Shown here: positions 8,769 through 19,563 of the stretch, in pieces
Layout of the letters: the number at the start of each line of letters is the position of its first letter
Numbering within the stretch: the first letter of the stretch is position 1
Notes under the pieces: model-generated
What the model was told of the DNA's origin: nothing
What the model saw: only the letters and a program-made list of their open reading frames with translations
The model's database searches: none
Source: an uncultured Bacteroidota bacterium
GTDB taxonomy: Bacteria; Bacteroidota; Bacteroidia; Flavobacteriales; Schleiferiaceae
NCBI GenBank assembly: GCA_913057235.1
Contig: CAJXNI010000002.1
Location: forward strand, 124,001 to 188,000
Reading direction: 5' to 3'
DNA length: 64,000 nucleotides
Translations under genes and position numbers: made by a program

Positions 8769-9025
8769 GTTCTATAGGAGAAAATACCGCCTGTCCGCAT
8801 TGTCACTGGCCTCCTGACGGCAAGGCGCATTGGATTTGCGAAAGCTGCCAAATGGATTTCAATATGTTTGAAGATGCTGGGCGTTGTCCTCGTTGTTACC
8901 ACACCCATGATGAAACCCAGTGCATTAGCTACGCGGGTGGTTGCGGTGAAATTTCTCCACACCTAGACTGGTATTTAGGGCTAGACCAAGGCCTTAAAGA
9001 GATAAATATTTTTAAAAATCTCTAG
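8765..9025 (+). CDS. Small zinc-ribbon protein of unknown function
   Basis: This 86-residue cytoplasmic protein contains three Cys/His clusters: CPHCH (10-14), CESCQ (26-30) and CPRCYHTHDETQC (41-53), suggesting one or two bound zinc ions. It is translationally coupled to the DUF1499 lipoprotein gene (4-nt overlap) and its 3' end overlaps the convergent AlbA_2 gene by 14 nt. I do not recognise the family; the clusters resemble double zinc ribbons of nucleic-acid-associated proteins, which is only a structural guess. Confidence 0.75.
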   Translation: MSSIGENTACPHCHWPPDGKAHWICESCQMDFNMFEDAGRCPRCYHTHDETQCISYAGGCGEISPHLDWYLGLDQGLKEINIFKNL

Positions 9026-9713
9026 TTTCCTCTTCCGCCAGATGAAAGCGAATACCTTTCTCAGTGGCTTTCCAGCCAATAATGTCCCATTTAAGAAATA
9101 GAGCCAATGTTCTTTCCGCGCGGTAAATGGGTATTTTAGCCAGGCGCGCAAATTTACTCACCGATGTATCCTGCTCACGGCTCAGCAGGTCAAAAAGCGC
9201 CCGCTCTGTTGGGCCATAAGCTACCAGGTTCTTGCGTTTGCTTTTAGGCGTTTTATCTCTTAAAAATCGCAGCAAAGGCTTATTAGCTCTAAAATTTTCA
9301 TCATCCTGGCGTACAAAAGCCCAAAATTTCCCATCCTCTTCTTTGGCAAAATGGGGCCTTTCGGCCGAAGGCGCTATCGAAATTTCTAAAACCAGCTTGT
9401 CTTCATAGGCAAAAGTCTTGGCGCTGAAAGGTACGGGCGGCTTGCAGTACAAATCAGCAGCACCCTCAATCATAAAATACTCTTCCTCAGGATCTACTCC
9501 CGTAACCTTACCGTTATCTTTCACCCCAATTAACAAACGCCCCCCGTCTGTATTGGCAAAAGCTGATAAAGTCTTGGCAATTTTTAAACTACTATCAATC
9601 CTAAATTTAAAATCTTGGGTTTGATGCTCTCCTTCACGCAGGTAGCGCCTTAGCTCCTCCTCGCTGCCGGTTGCATCGTCAAGATTTCTGTTATGTTCTG
9701 ATGAAAAAGACAA
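9012..9713 (-). CDS. AlbA_2 (Schlafen-type) DNA-binding domain protein
   Basis: This 233-residue protein has an AlbA_2 domain at about 20-150, recognised by EGEHQTQDFKFR followed by AKTLSAFANTDGGRLLIGVKDNGKVTG. The C-terminal part (about 165-225) looks like a winged helix (TERALFDLLSREQ, then RAERTLALFLKWDIIGW). Proteins of this layout are usually annotated as ATP-binding or transcriptional regulators, though no Walker motif is visible here. It overlaps the 3' end of the zinc-ribbon gene. The upstream 318-nt intergenic stretch holds its promoter. Confidence 0.85.
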   Translation of the reverse strand: MSFSSEHNRNLDDATGSEEELRRYLREGEHQTQDFKFRIDSSLKIAKTLSAFANTDGGRLLIGVKDNGKVTGVDPEEEYFMIEGAADLYCKPPVPFSAKTFAYEDKLVLEISIAPSAERPHFAKEEDGKFWAFVRQDDENFRANKPLLRFLRDKTPKSKRKNLVAYGPTERALFDLLSREQDTSVSKFARLAKIPIYRAERTLALFLKWDIIGWKATEKGIRFHLAEEETRDF

Positions 9714-10031
9714 AATCCAGGTTTCTGATTTAAAAATCTATAAAGGCATGGAGTAACTGAGCGCTCACAGTAATTTTCAACTATAATTCAAAGAACATGA
9801 AAATGCACCTAAAAGTGCTAATGCCTTTCCTTTTTTTTTGCTTTAGCGCTTAAGGTTTTTGGCTGGTGACAAATCGGCAACCCTGTAATTGGTAAATTGG
9901 CTGAAAACTATTAAACCGTAAAGCTTAAAATGCCATGGCTGATTTGTTAGACGGTAAACCATCCGGAAATGGCTAAAAACTACGGGGAAGTTTAAAGGTA
10001 GTTGCTTAATGAATTAGGTCATTACTCTTAG
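9714..10031. other. 318-nt intergenic stretch
   Basis: Both flanking genes are on the minus strand, so this stretch holds the upstream region of the AlbA_2 gene and the downstream region of the PhzF-like gene. I see no terminator with a T-run, tRNA or strong -7 box. The only coding-like item is a truncated signal-peptide frame on the plus strand (9797-9853), listed separately. Confidence 0.6.
9797..9853 (+). pseudogene. Possible gene remnant: isolated signal-peptide-like frame ending after a 9-T run
   Basis: An ATG at 9797 opens an 18-codon frame reading MKMHLKVLMPFLFFCFSA and then stops. This is a typical signal-peptide start with no mature protein behind it. The hydrophobic part is encoded across a run of nine T (9831-9839). 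Losing one T would extend the frame only a few codons before another stop, so no full-length protein is recovered. It may be a decayed exported-protein gene or chance. Confidence 0.25.
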
Positions 10032-10826
10032 CTAGTTATCCTCAGCAAGCTGGCCTTGTGCCACTTTCTGAAAACGACCACTTAATTTCACTTTGCTTAA
10101 ACCCATCTCACAAGTAAGCGCCCCACCACGTGGGCTCAGCTGCCGTGCAGTCATCTGTTTTTTTCCTAAACGCTCACTCCAAAATGGCGTGAGTACAGCA
10201 TGGGAAGAACCGGTGGCATGGTCTTCTAATTGCTGCACCTTGGGTACCAAGGTCCGGCTTACAAAGTCAACTTCTTGACCAGGAGCCGTTACCGTGTAGC
10301 CAAATGGCTCTAATTGGGCTAAAGCCGAAAAGTTGGGCCGCATCTGCTGCAAAAGCTCTTCAGAATCAATTAGCACAATGTCTTTATTGGTAGTAGTAAA
10401 ATAATCCCGCACCGGCACGCCTAGAGCATCGGCTAAAGCCGGAAAGCCCTGTTTATGGTCTATAATTTCAATGTGGTCCAGATAGATGGACACCTCATGG
10501 CCACGCTCCCAAGCACCGGTAATTCGCTGTCCCTTAGCGTGAAAATGCGCTTTCTCTAGCTGAAACTCCTCATAAAGATAGCCCATGGCTGCAGCCGAAC
10601 CATGTCCACACAGACCAATTTCTGCATCTGGTGCAAACCAACGTACTTCAAAATTCTTAGCATCTCTGCGTTGTAAAAAGGTGGTAGCTGGCTGGTTGAA
10701 GTCACTGGCCAGCCTTTGCATTTGGGCGGTAGACAAAGGCTTTTCTAAAAGCACTACGGCCGAGGTATTGCCTGCTAGCTGAAGCCCAGGATCATTGAAA
10801 ACTTTGATTAAAGAAAAAGGAATCAC
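10032..10826 (-). CDS. PhzF-family protein with an altered catalytic position
   Basis: This 264-residue protein has the PhzF diaminopimelate-epimerase-like fold: F-x(8)-GNTSAVV near the N-terminus, CGHGSAAA (73-80) and EDHATGSSHAV in the second half, matching the His74, Asp208 and Ser213 regions of PhzF. At the position of the catalytic Glu45 (SETAF in PhzF), this protein reads PATTF, with Ala47 in its place. It may therefore be inactive as an isomerase or use a different chemistry. It lies 4 nt downstream of the Bcr/CflA exporter gene and is probably co-transcribed. Confidence 0.85.
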   Translation of the reverse strand: MIPFSLIKVFNDPGLQLAGNTSAVVLLEKPLSTAQMQRLASDFNQPATTFLQRRDAKNFEVRWFAPDAEIGLCGHGSAAAMGYLYEEFQLEKAHFHAKGQRITGAWERGHEVSIYLDHIEIIDHKQGFPALADALGVPVRDYFTTTNKDIVLIDSEELLQQMRPNFSALAQLEPFGYTVTAPGQEVDFVSRTLVPKVQQLEDHATGSSHAVLTPFWSERLGKKQMTARQLSPRGGALTCEMGLSKVKLSGRFQKVAQGQLAEDN

Positions 10827-10830
10827 TACG

Positions 10831-12045
10831 TTAATTTAAATCAAGGGCGAAGGCCTGCCTACGCCTGAGTTGTAAAATTAAAACTACAGCCAGGGCACAA
10901 CCCAGCATTAAGAAGATCATGGGGTAAGCCGTGTCATTATGCAGGAGGCCTATAAGACTGGAGGCTATGGCGCCCCCCAACATTCTAATACTACCAATAA
11001 GGGCCGAGGCTACGCCCGCATTATCTTTAAAAGGTTGCAGTGCTACCGCTTGCATGTTGGGGTTTATAAAACCTAATGAAGCCACAAAAACAAATAAACT
11101 GGCTAAAAAACCAAAGGTAGAAGGAAAGCCCATAGCCGCATGTAGGCCTAAAGAAAGGGTTGAGGCCAAGGTTATAAAGGATACAAAACGCGATACGTTT
11201 TCACTATTGCGTTTTTTGAGTAAGGCTTTATTTATCTGGCTTGCGGCAATAAAACCACTGGCGTTTAACCCAAATAACCAGCCAAACTGTTTTTCTTCAA
11301 AACCTAAAATTTCCATCAAAACGTAGGGAGAACCTGAAATGTAGGTAAACATGCCGGCCAAACCAATGGTAGCGGCTCCGCCAAAAACCAGAAACTGTCG
11401 GTTCTTTAATACCTCCCAATAATTGAGGGCCACCTGCCTGGGGCGCAGAGAAACACCGCGATTGCCTTCAAAACTTTCGGGGAGGGATACTTGAATTAAA
11501 ATTAGAAGTAAAAGACTATAACCCGTTAAAAACCAAAATATAAAGCGCCAGTTTAGCGCACTGATAATTTCTCCTCCCAAAGTTGGGGCAATAATGGGCG
11601 CTACCCCCATTACCAAAATTAAAGATGAAAAAGCGCGGGCAATTTCATTGCTTTCAAAACGATCGCGAATAATAGCCCGGCTGGCCACCATACCCACACA
11701 ACCGCCTAAAGCCAAGAGTAAGCGTAAGGCAATAAATACCTCAATGTTGGGAGCCATAGCGCAACCAATAGCGGCCAGCAAGTAAATAGTAAAACCAATG
11801 AGCAAGGGCCTTTTACGGCCGTACTTATCCAATATGGGACCGTAAGCAATTTGGCCTACAGAGATTCCCACAAAATAAGTGGTGAGGCTAATGCTTACTG
11901 TGCTAATACTTGTGTTCAGGTCTTTGGCTATGGCCGAAAAACCCGGCAGGTACATATCAATACTCAGGGGCCCAATGGCAGCCACCGCTCCTAAAATAAT
12001 TATCAGTTTGTCTTGCTTACTCAGCTGAGCGCGGCCTTTTTTCAT
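10831..12045 (-). CDS. Bcr/CflA-family multidrug efflux MFS transporter
   Basis: This 404-residue major facilitator protein has about 12 hydrophobic segments. The Bcr/CflA signature is visible: GPLSIDMYLPGF in TM1, the A-type motif GPILDKYGRKRPLL after TM2, and SRAIIRDRF after TM4. It is predicted to export drugs or metabolites by proton antiport at the inner membrane. The PhzF-like gene follows after 4 nt. The 115-nt region to the next gene has no clear terminator. Confidence 0.93.
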   Translation of the reverse strand: MKKGRAQLSKQDKLIIILGAVAAIGPLSIDMYLPGFSAIAKDLNTSISTVSISLTTYFVGISVGQIAYGPILDKYGRKRPLLIGFTIYLLAAIGCAMAPNIEVFIALRLLLALGGCVGMVASRAIIRDRFESNEIARAFSSLILVMGVAPIIAPTLGGEIISALNWRFIFWFLTGYSLLLLILIQVSLPESFEGNRGVSLRPRQVALNYWEVLKNRQFLVFGGAATIGLAGMFTYISGSPYVLMEILGFEEKQFGWLFGLNASGFIAASQINKALLKKRNSENVSRFVSFITLASTLSLGLHAAMGFPSTFGFLASLFVFVASLGFINPNMQAVALQPFKDNAGVASALIGSIRMLGGAIASSLIGLLHNDTAYPMIFLMLGCALAVVLILQLRRRQAFALDLN

Positions 12046-12160
12046 AGAGCGGGCAAAGGTAGGGCTTAATCAGTGTTTTAAATAGATTTCAAACTTCGTA
12101 TAGAATACACTTATATCATAAAGCTGGGCTAAGGGCTCTGAGAACAGAATTACCCTCAGG

Positions 12161-12628
12161 CTATTGCACCTTAGTAAAGGTTTTGCTCACAATTTTCCAG
12201 CCGGAAGGGCAGTGGTAGAGGCCTATAAAATCAATGTACTCCAGCTTATTACCGCGGTAAAAATTCAATTTTACCATGGCGGTATTTTGTTCCACATCAA
12301 TATCTCTTATTTCCATGCGCACAAAGTCTGAACCTGTAGCTGGGTAGCGTCCCTCCCTTTGATTTTGACGTACACGTTCCAACCAGTCTTTTTTGGTAAT
12401 TACCTGAATTTCACCTTCGGGCGTTAAGCCAAAAAGTTTAAACTCATCGGCAAAGCCTTGTTGAATGTTGGTGAGATTTCCCTCATTGAAAACACCGTCA
12501 ATGTAGGCCTCCTTTAATACTTCCCGTATGGCATCTTCATGGGTGCCGTAGGCAGTAGCCACTTGCCCAAAGCTGCTCAGGCTAAAGCCTATGAAGGGCA
12601 GGGTCATTAATAAAAATTTCAACTTCAT
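12161..12628 (-). CDS. Exported SnoaL/NTF2-like (putative lumazine-binding) protein
   Basis: This 155-residue protein has a signal peptide ending about residue 21 (SLSSFGQ). The mature part is a cone-shaped NTF2-like fold as in Lumazine_bd_2: an N-terminal helix (EDAIREVLKEAYIDGVF), a middle strand TAMVKLNFYRGNKLEYIDFIGLY and a C-terminal GWKIVSKTFT. Ligand and function are unknown. It starts 21 nt downstream of the DEAD-box helicase gene, on the same strand. Confidence 0.8.
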   Translation of the reverse strand: MKLKFLLMTLPFIGFSLSSFGQVATAYGTHEDAIREVLKEAYIDGVFNEGNLTNIQQGFADEFKLFGLTPEGEIQVITKKDWLERVRQNQREGRYPATGSDFVRMEIRDIDVEQNTAMVKLNFYRGNKLEYIDFIGLYHCPSGWKIVSKTFTKVQ

Positions 12629-12648
12629 GCTTTTAACTGTTTATGCAT

Positions 12649-13929
12649 TTAACCTTTGGGGCTTGACGGTTGGTTGGGCGCAGAACCCCTGGGGCGGTTT
12701 GATTGTTTTTTGCCTTTAAAACGATTGGGTTTTTTACCCTTTCGGTAATTGTGTTTTCCTTTTGGCTTAGACTTGCCATGTGTACGCCATTCCGGTGCTT
12801 TCCCTAACTCTTCCGGTGGGGCTAATTTGTCCAATTGGCGTTCAATTAATTCCTCAATACGCGCAAATTTGCCCATCTCCTTGTCGCTCACAAAGGTAAT
12901 GGCCAAACCCTTAGATGCCGCCCGGGCAGTGCGGCCTACACGGTGTACGTAATCTTCGGCATCACCCGGTACATCGTAGTTAATCACCAGGTCAATATCT
13001 TTAATGTCAATGCCGCGGCTCAAAACATCGGTAGCCACTACAATGCGTGTTTTTCGTGATTTAAAATTCAACAGCACCTGCTCGCGTTCAGCCTGCTCGT
13101 AATCTGAAGAAATGCCAGCCACAATGTGGCCTTTGTTTTTGAGATTGCGCGCCAGTTGGTCTACTTTCTTTTTGGTAGAGCAGAAAACAATAATGCTTTT
13201 GAAATCTTCATGCTGCTTTAAAATATGCCGTACCAGAGGTGTTTTTTGCTCTTCAAAAGTGAGATACACTTTTTGGGTCACACCCTCTGCGGGCTTGCTC
13301 ATAGCGAGGTTAATCTCTTTAGGCTCTTCTAAAATTTTCTTGGCCAGTGATCTTATTTTAGGAGCCATGGTAGCGCTAAACAGTAAGCTTTGCCGCTTTT
13401 GGGGCAGTTCTTTTATTATGCGTAGAATGTCATCATGAAAGCCAATGTCCAACATGCGGTCGGCCTCATCTAAAATAAGATGCTGTACGTTTTTAAAATT
13501 TACGTAGCCATTATTCAGGTGCGCTATGAGCCTACCAGGGGTAGCAATAATCATATCGGCACCATCACTAAGAGCTCTTCGTTCTTTTTCCCACTCGGGG
13601 CCGGTGCCACCGCCATACACCGGGTAGCAGCTTAAGTTGGTGAAATACGAAAGGCCCTGAACCAGTTGATCAATTTGCGTGGCCAACTCACGGGTAGGGC
13701 AGAGCACCAGGGTTTTCACCCCTTTTACCGGGCTTTGCGCCATGCGATGTAAAACGGGCAGCGTAAAGGCGGCTGTTTTACCGGTACCCGTTTGCGCGCA
13801 ACCAATTAAATCATGGCCCTCTAAAATGTGGGGAATGGCCTGGCTTTGAATGGGCGTAGCCTCCTCATAATTCATGTAGCCAATAGCCTCAATTAAGGTC
13901 TCATTTAGACCTAGCTCAGAAAATTTCAT
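12649..13929 (-). CDS. DEAD-box RNA helicase (RhlE-like)
   Basis: This 426-residue ATP-dependent RNA helicase shows Q-motif region (EEATPIQSQAI), Walker A AQTGTGKT (45-52), PTRELA (78-83), TPGR (130-133), DEAD (154-157), SAT (185-187) and HRVGRTAR in the second RecA domain. The last about 40 residues are a basic, disordered tail rich in Lys, Arg, Gly and Pro, which would bind RNA. RhlE-type helicases act in ribosome maturation and mRNA turnover, often under cold conditions. It heads a two-gene unit with the NTF2-like gene. Confidence 0.95.
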   Translation of the reverse strand: MKFSELGLNETLIEAIGYMNYEEATPIQSQAIPHILEGHDLIGCAQTGTGKTAAFTLPVLHRMAQSPVKGVKTLVLCPTRELATQIDQLVQGLSYFTNLSCYPVYGGGTGPEWEKERRALSDGADMIIATPGRLIAHLNNGYVNFKNVQHLILDEADRMLDIGFHDDILRIIKELPQKRQSLLFSATMAPKIRSLAKKILEEPKEINLAMSKPAEGVTQKVYLTFEEQKTPLVRHILKQHEDFKSIIVFCSTKKKVDQLARNLKNKGHIVAGISSDYEQAEREQVLLNFKSRKTRIVVATDVLSRGIDIKDIDLVINYDVPGDAEDYVHRVGRTARAASKGLAITFVSDKEMGKFARIEELIERQLDKLAPPEELGKAPEWRTHGKSKPKGKHNYRKGKKPNRFKGKKQSNRPRGSAPNQPSSPKG

Positions 13930-14099
13930 AGTAACTTAATTTAGAGCTTAGGCCTTTTTCTTCTCCTACCTAAGCCTTTCGAAAACATAAACTAGCATGC
14001 TGAATCCTAGAGCCCTGCAAGGTCTTTATAATATGCCACATAGGCAAAAAGCCCCTAAATAGTTCTTGACCATTTAATTAACAAATTAAGGTGAAGCGC

Positions 14100-14118
14100 C
14101 ATCGGCTTAAAGCCGATG
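14100..14118. repeat. Palindromic repeat, copy 1 (CATCGGCTT-A-AAGCCGATG)
   Basis: This is a perfect 9-bp stem with a 1-nt centre, the most complete copy of a motif found five times in the window (also 29704, 30387, 33746 and 54461). No T-run follows, so it is not an intrinsic terminator. It lies between the helicase and katG, just upstream of a small open frame. Confidence 0.6.
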
Positions 14119-14175
14119 ATTTAAGAGTGCTTTGAACACTGCCAAGCCCGGACAGTTAAATGGAAAATAGTATAA

Positions 14176-14304
14176 ATGCCTGAGAAAACAGATAAGAGCT
14201 TAGAGGAAGGAAGTCTTAACGAAAATGACCACGCCCATGAAGGCAGGGCATTGGAGAAAGGGGAGGATCTGGCTCCAGTGCCTCCGCTTAACATAAGAAA
14301 ATGA
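14176..14304 (+). CDS. Possible 42-residue charged small protein
   Basis: The frame starts ATG at 14176 and stops TGA at 14302-14304. The product is rich in Glu, Lys and Asp (MPEKTDKSLEEGSL..., ending PPLNIRK) with coding-like composition and no hydrophobic segment. I do not recognise it. It sits between the palindrome and katG. The opposite-strand frame at 14121-14315 looks like its shadow. Conservation would decide whether it is real. Confidence 0.35.
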   Translation: MPEKTDKSLEEGSLNENDHAHEGRALEKGEDLAPVPPLNIRK

Positions 14305-14459
14305 AAAACTAACAAGATGAATCGGATAAATAATACCGCCCTTCATATTTCGTGAAAATGAATTACAAGCGGGCAGACTTTACAGTAATCATCTTTTAAT
14401 AGAGGTTATCTATAGCATAAATTATCTGATAAGAAATTATATAATTTTACACCAGTTAA

Positions 14460-16766
<2,307 letters not shown>

Positions 16767-16792
16767 TAGTTTGAATTTTCGTACCATACTAG

Positions 16793-16821
16793 AGGGCGGT
16801 CCAGGTGATCGCCCTTTTTTT
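16793..16821 (+). terminator. Intrinsic terminator of katG
   Basis: A 6-bp GC-rich stem (AGGGCG/CGCCCT) with an 11-nt loop is followed by seven T, 27 nt after the katG stop. The rest of the intergenic region to 17038 shows nothing recognisable. Confidence 0.75.
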
Positions 16822-17038
16822 ATTCCAACCATAAGAATTCAGCAGCATCTAATACAGCATTTAAAGAATGGCGGCTATTCCATGTGGCGTCATTAGAGCA
16901 AAGTATTGTATTCTTCAAAATAGGCCTGCTTCTATTCTCTGCTAACCCTATCATTTAAGGTTGAAAAAAATATTGGCCAATCTGCAAGAGTATTTTAACT
17001 ACTAGCCCAAATGAACGAAGGCTTTCAAGTAAACTTAG

Positions 17039-17851
17039 CTAAGGCAAATAATAGGCGAGCCCTAAAACAACATCTGCTCCGGTATAGCCCAGGTTATACC
17101 CTCGTGTAGGGATTGGTTGGCTGGGCCGTAAGGGTTTGTTGTAGTTAATACTTTCAACATATTCTACTTGTTTCATGGCATTAGGATATTGGCTGGTAGT
17201 ATTTTTCCCATCTTCTTCAATTAGGGTTATTTCACCAAAGGCAGGTCGTAAAAAGGTGGTTCTAAGCTGGAGCCCCAAGGTAAGACATAAACGCTCGGTG
17301 AGTTGTCTTTCCAGGCCTAGGGTTGCACGGCCTCCAATAGTTACCCCATAGTCTGTGGTCATTTCACGGTACAGGGTACTAGGGTCGGCATCAAAAAAGT
17401 TTCCTCCATTAATAGTACTGTGCTCCCTTCCTGACAAATACAGACTGGGACCAAATGAGAAATAAGGGTACCAGGATTCACTGATGTCTGTAAAACGATA
17501 GTGAATAAGGGTGCTAATTGCATAAGTTTCAAAGCGATGGGTAGAGGTGATTCCATAGGGTTCAACTCCCATTTCATTAAATGGACTTCTCTGGTAATGG
17601 CCATGCACTAATAGTCTGAAATCATTGTGTAGGGTTACTCCAAACGCAGCACCAATTTGTAAGCCTCCTGCTACCTGATAGGCCTCACGTTGCTCCAAGG
17701 CTATACCGCGCGAAAAGTAATCCACCTCAGTTGGGAAGCCAAAGCCGTAGCCTGATTCGAGGTGAAAAGAAACATCTGGCTTCAAATCTTTTTTCTGTGC
17801 AAAAGCCAAAGTGAGCGAACAACAAGCCAAGAGGAGCCACGCAGATTTCAT
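17039..17851 (-). CDS. Outer-membrane beta-barrel protein of unknown function
   Basis: This exported protein has about 270 residues. The ATG at 17851 is preferred over the upstream in-frame one (17905), because it places MKSAWLLLACCSLTLAFAQ directly as a signal peptide. The mature part shows alternating hydrophobic/aromatic strands (FETYAISTLIHYRFTDI, LTLGLQLRTTFLRPAF) and ends in an aromatic-rich strand GLAYYLP, as in small outer-membrane barrels. It matches no family I can name. It stands downstream of the LamG/T9SS gene on the same strand. Confidence 0.7.
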   Translation of the reverse strand: MKSAWLLLACCSLTLAFAQKKDLKPDVSFHLESGYGFGFPTEVDYFSRGIALEQREAYQVAGGLQIGAAFGVTLHNDFRLLVHGHYQRSPFNEMGVEPYGITSTHRFETYAISTLIHYRFTDISESWYPYFSFGPSLYLSGREHSTINGGNFFDADPSTLYREMTTDYGVTIGGRATLGLERQLTERLCLTLGLQLRTTFLRPAFGEITLIEEDGKNTTSQYPNAMKQVEYVESINYNKPLRPSQPIPTRGYNLGYTGADVVLGLAYYLP

Positions 17852-18034
17852 AGTACAGTCTTTAAGGTGCAAGTTTATTAAAAATAGTTTTTTGAACGAG
17901 CGCAAGTGTAAAGACTGCAGTAGATTTCACGCAACTGCTAGAGTTCAGCTATGGGTCGTGTTTGTTGCATAGTAGCAGGAAATACCGCATATTTAATTTG
18001 CTCCTTAGCACCCATGTATACGAAGGCGGCCCCT

Positions 18035-19390
18035 TTACTGTAAAATCACCGACCTTGAAAATTTCCACTGTGGTGAAATCAACTGCACTGAATAAATTCC
18101 ACGCGGTAAGTGCTGTAATTCCAAAACACAATGCCCTTTACCGGCTATGGCCTGATGTACTTTTTGGCCGAGGTGGTCGTAAACATGTACTATAGCCATC
18201 GGGGTAACCGGATACTTAAGATTGAGCAAGCCAGAGCTAGGATTAGGATAGGCGCGAAATGCTTTCTCCCAATTAAGATTAGGCGTATTCATGCCACTTT
18301 CTAAACGTACACAAACAGACGTGTCTACGCAACTGTTGCGCGTGATTTTAACCGCGTAATAAACTGAAGGAACAGGAGGGTTAAAGCTTTGCGAAGTGGC
18401 TCCGGCCACTGGCCTGTAATTATTGTCACAGTTCAGCCACTGGTAAACGGCACCCATTTGGTTGGCTTGTAGCGTAGTGAGGCTTTTTGTTACACTAACA
18501 TCTAGGGTATCTATTTGTACAAAAAGGGTGAGAACTGAATCACAAGTTGAGGAAAAGGTGACAGTATCCAGGTAAGTGCCTGAGCTATCAATGATTTTAC
18601 CAGAGGGAGACCTGTAGCGCTCACAGGCAGCCACCGGCCTACTGCCGTAAACCATTCCGTTGCTAAAACTTGCCCCGGTAACCCAGTTGGAAGAGGCTCC
18701 TGCCAAACTAAAATTAGTAAGGGTGCCGGTGAAGTTGTTTAATGAATAATCGGTTAGGGTATTAATGGTGGTATTGGTATCTCCTGGTGTGCCTTGGTTA
18801 AAGCGGTAGTATGCTACTAAACTAAGCGGTGGGTTGCCACAAAATGAACGGTTCCAATGGTCCGCAATTTGTGTGGCCGTACGAGCTCCATTCCAAATTC
18901 GAACTTCGTCAATATCTCCTTGAAAATGATTGGTTAAATCATTGCGCACGCCTATGGTCACATTGTTAGCCGATGCCGTGTTTACAGTTTGGGCAAAACT
19001 ACCGGCAGTATTAAGCACACCATCAATATACAAGCTAATTTGCCCGCTGGCATCAAGTACCGCAGCCACGTGATGCCACTGCCCGTCATTAATAGCCTGA
19101 TTGCCAGATATTCCGTTGCCGCCAATCTCCAGCCGTACTGAATTGTTTTGCAACATGTTAAGCGTAAATCTGCGCCCTTGATTCATAGTACCCCAGTCTA
19201 AAATCACCTTTTGGTTATTCACGGTATTGGCGGTGGTGCGAATCCAGGCCTCTACGGTGCGTGGGTTGTTGCCCGTAAGTGTATTTCCGGTAGTGAGTAC
19301 ATAGTCATCAATGCCGTCAAAATTTAGGGCATTTTGGCCATAGACCATACCCATCACTAAAGTGCTTAGGTATATAGCTAGCTGTTTCAT
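18035..19390 (-). CDS. Secreted LamG-domain protein with T9SS sorting domain
   Basis: This protein has about 451 residues. The signal peptide is MKQLAIYLSTLVMGMVYGQ when started at 19390; eight further codons upstream are open but add no signal. A LamG/concanavalin-like domain follows (ALNFDGIDDYV, VEAWIRTT, WHHVAAVLD, IDEVRIWNGART). An Ig-like region comes next, then a C-terminal type A T9SS domain (FRAYPNPSSGLLNLKYP, ending FSRSVILQ). It is therefore expected to be carried across the outer membrane by the type IX system and anchored or released. The binding target is unknown. Confidence 0.88.
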   Translation of the reverse strand: MKQLAIYLSTLVMGMVYGQNALNFDGIDDYVLTTGNTLTGNNPRTVEAWIRTTANTVNNQKVILDWGTMNQGRRFTLNMLQNNSVRLEIGGNGISGNQAINDGQWHHVAAVLDASGQISLYIDGVLNTAGSFAQTVNTASANNVTIGVRNDLTNHFQGDIDEVRIWNGARTATQIADHWNRSFCGNPPLSLVAYYRFNQGTPGDTNTTINTLTDYSLNNFTGTLTNFSLAGASSNWVTGASFSNGMVYGSRPVAACERYRSPSGKIIDSSGTYLDTVTFSSTCDSVLTLFVQIDTLDVSVTKSLTTLQANQMGAVYQWLNCDNNYRPVAGATSQSFNPPVPSVYYAVKITRNSCVDTSVCVRLESGMNTPNLNWEKAFRAYPNPSSGLLNLKYPVTPMAIVHVYDHLGQKVHQAIAGKGHCVLELQHLPRGIYSVQLISPQWKFSRSVILQ

Positions 19391-19521
19391 GCAATAATTT
19401 GATACAATTCTCAATAAATGTAGGTATTTTAAGGGATGATGGTCTATTTCTTAGGGCAGAAGGTTAAAAAAATCGATTTAGGAAAAAGGAAAAAAATAAA
19501 CCATGCTTTCTAAGCAGATGA

Positions 19522-19551
19522 TTGGTCAGGTCATCAAATGCGATAAATTTG
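19522..19551 (+). promoter_or_regulatory. Promoter TTG-N19-TAAATTTG of the EEP gene
   Basis: A -33 TTG (19522-19524) and a -7 TAAATTTG (19544-19551) are separated by 19 nt, matching the Bacteroidota sigma consensus. Transcription would begin near 19556-19558, about 7 nt before ATG 19564. This rules out the open frame's upstream TTG (19522) as the start. Confidence 0.7.
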
Positions 19552-19563
19552 CGGCCATACAAA

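Noticed and set aside
14121..14315. 64-codon minus-strand frame before katG
   Set aside because: It is the shadow of the 42-codon plus-strand frame and has no start context.
17852..18034. Terminator of the LamG gene
   Set aside because: No hairpin with a T-run is visible, and the sequence to the next gene is short.
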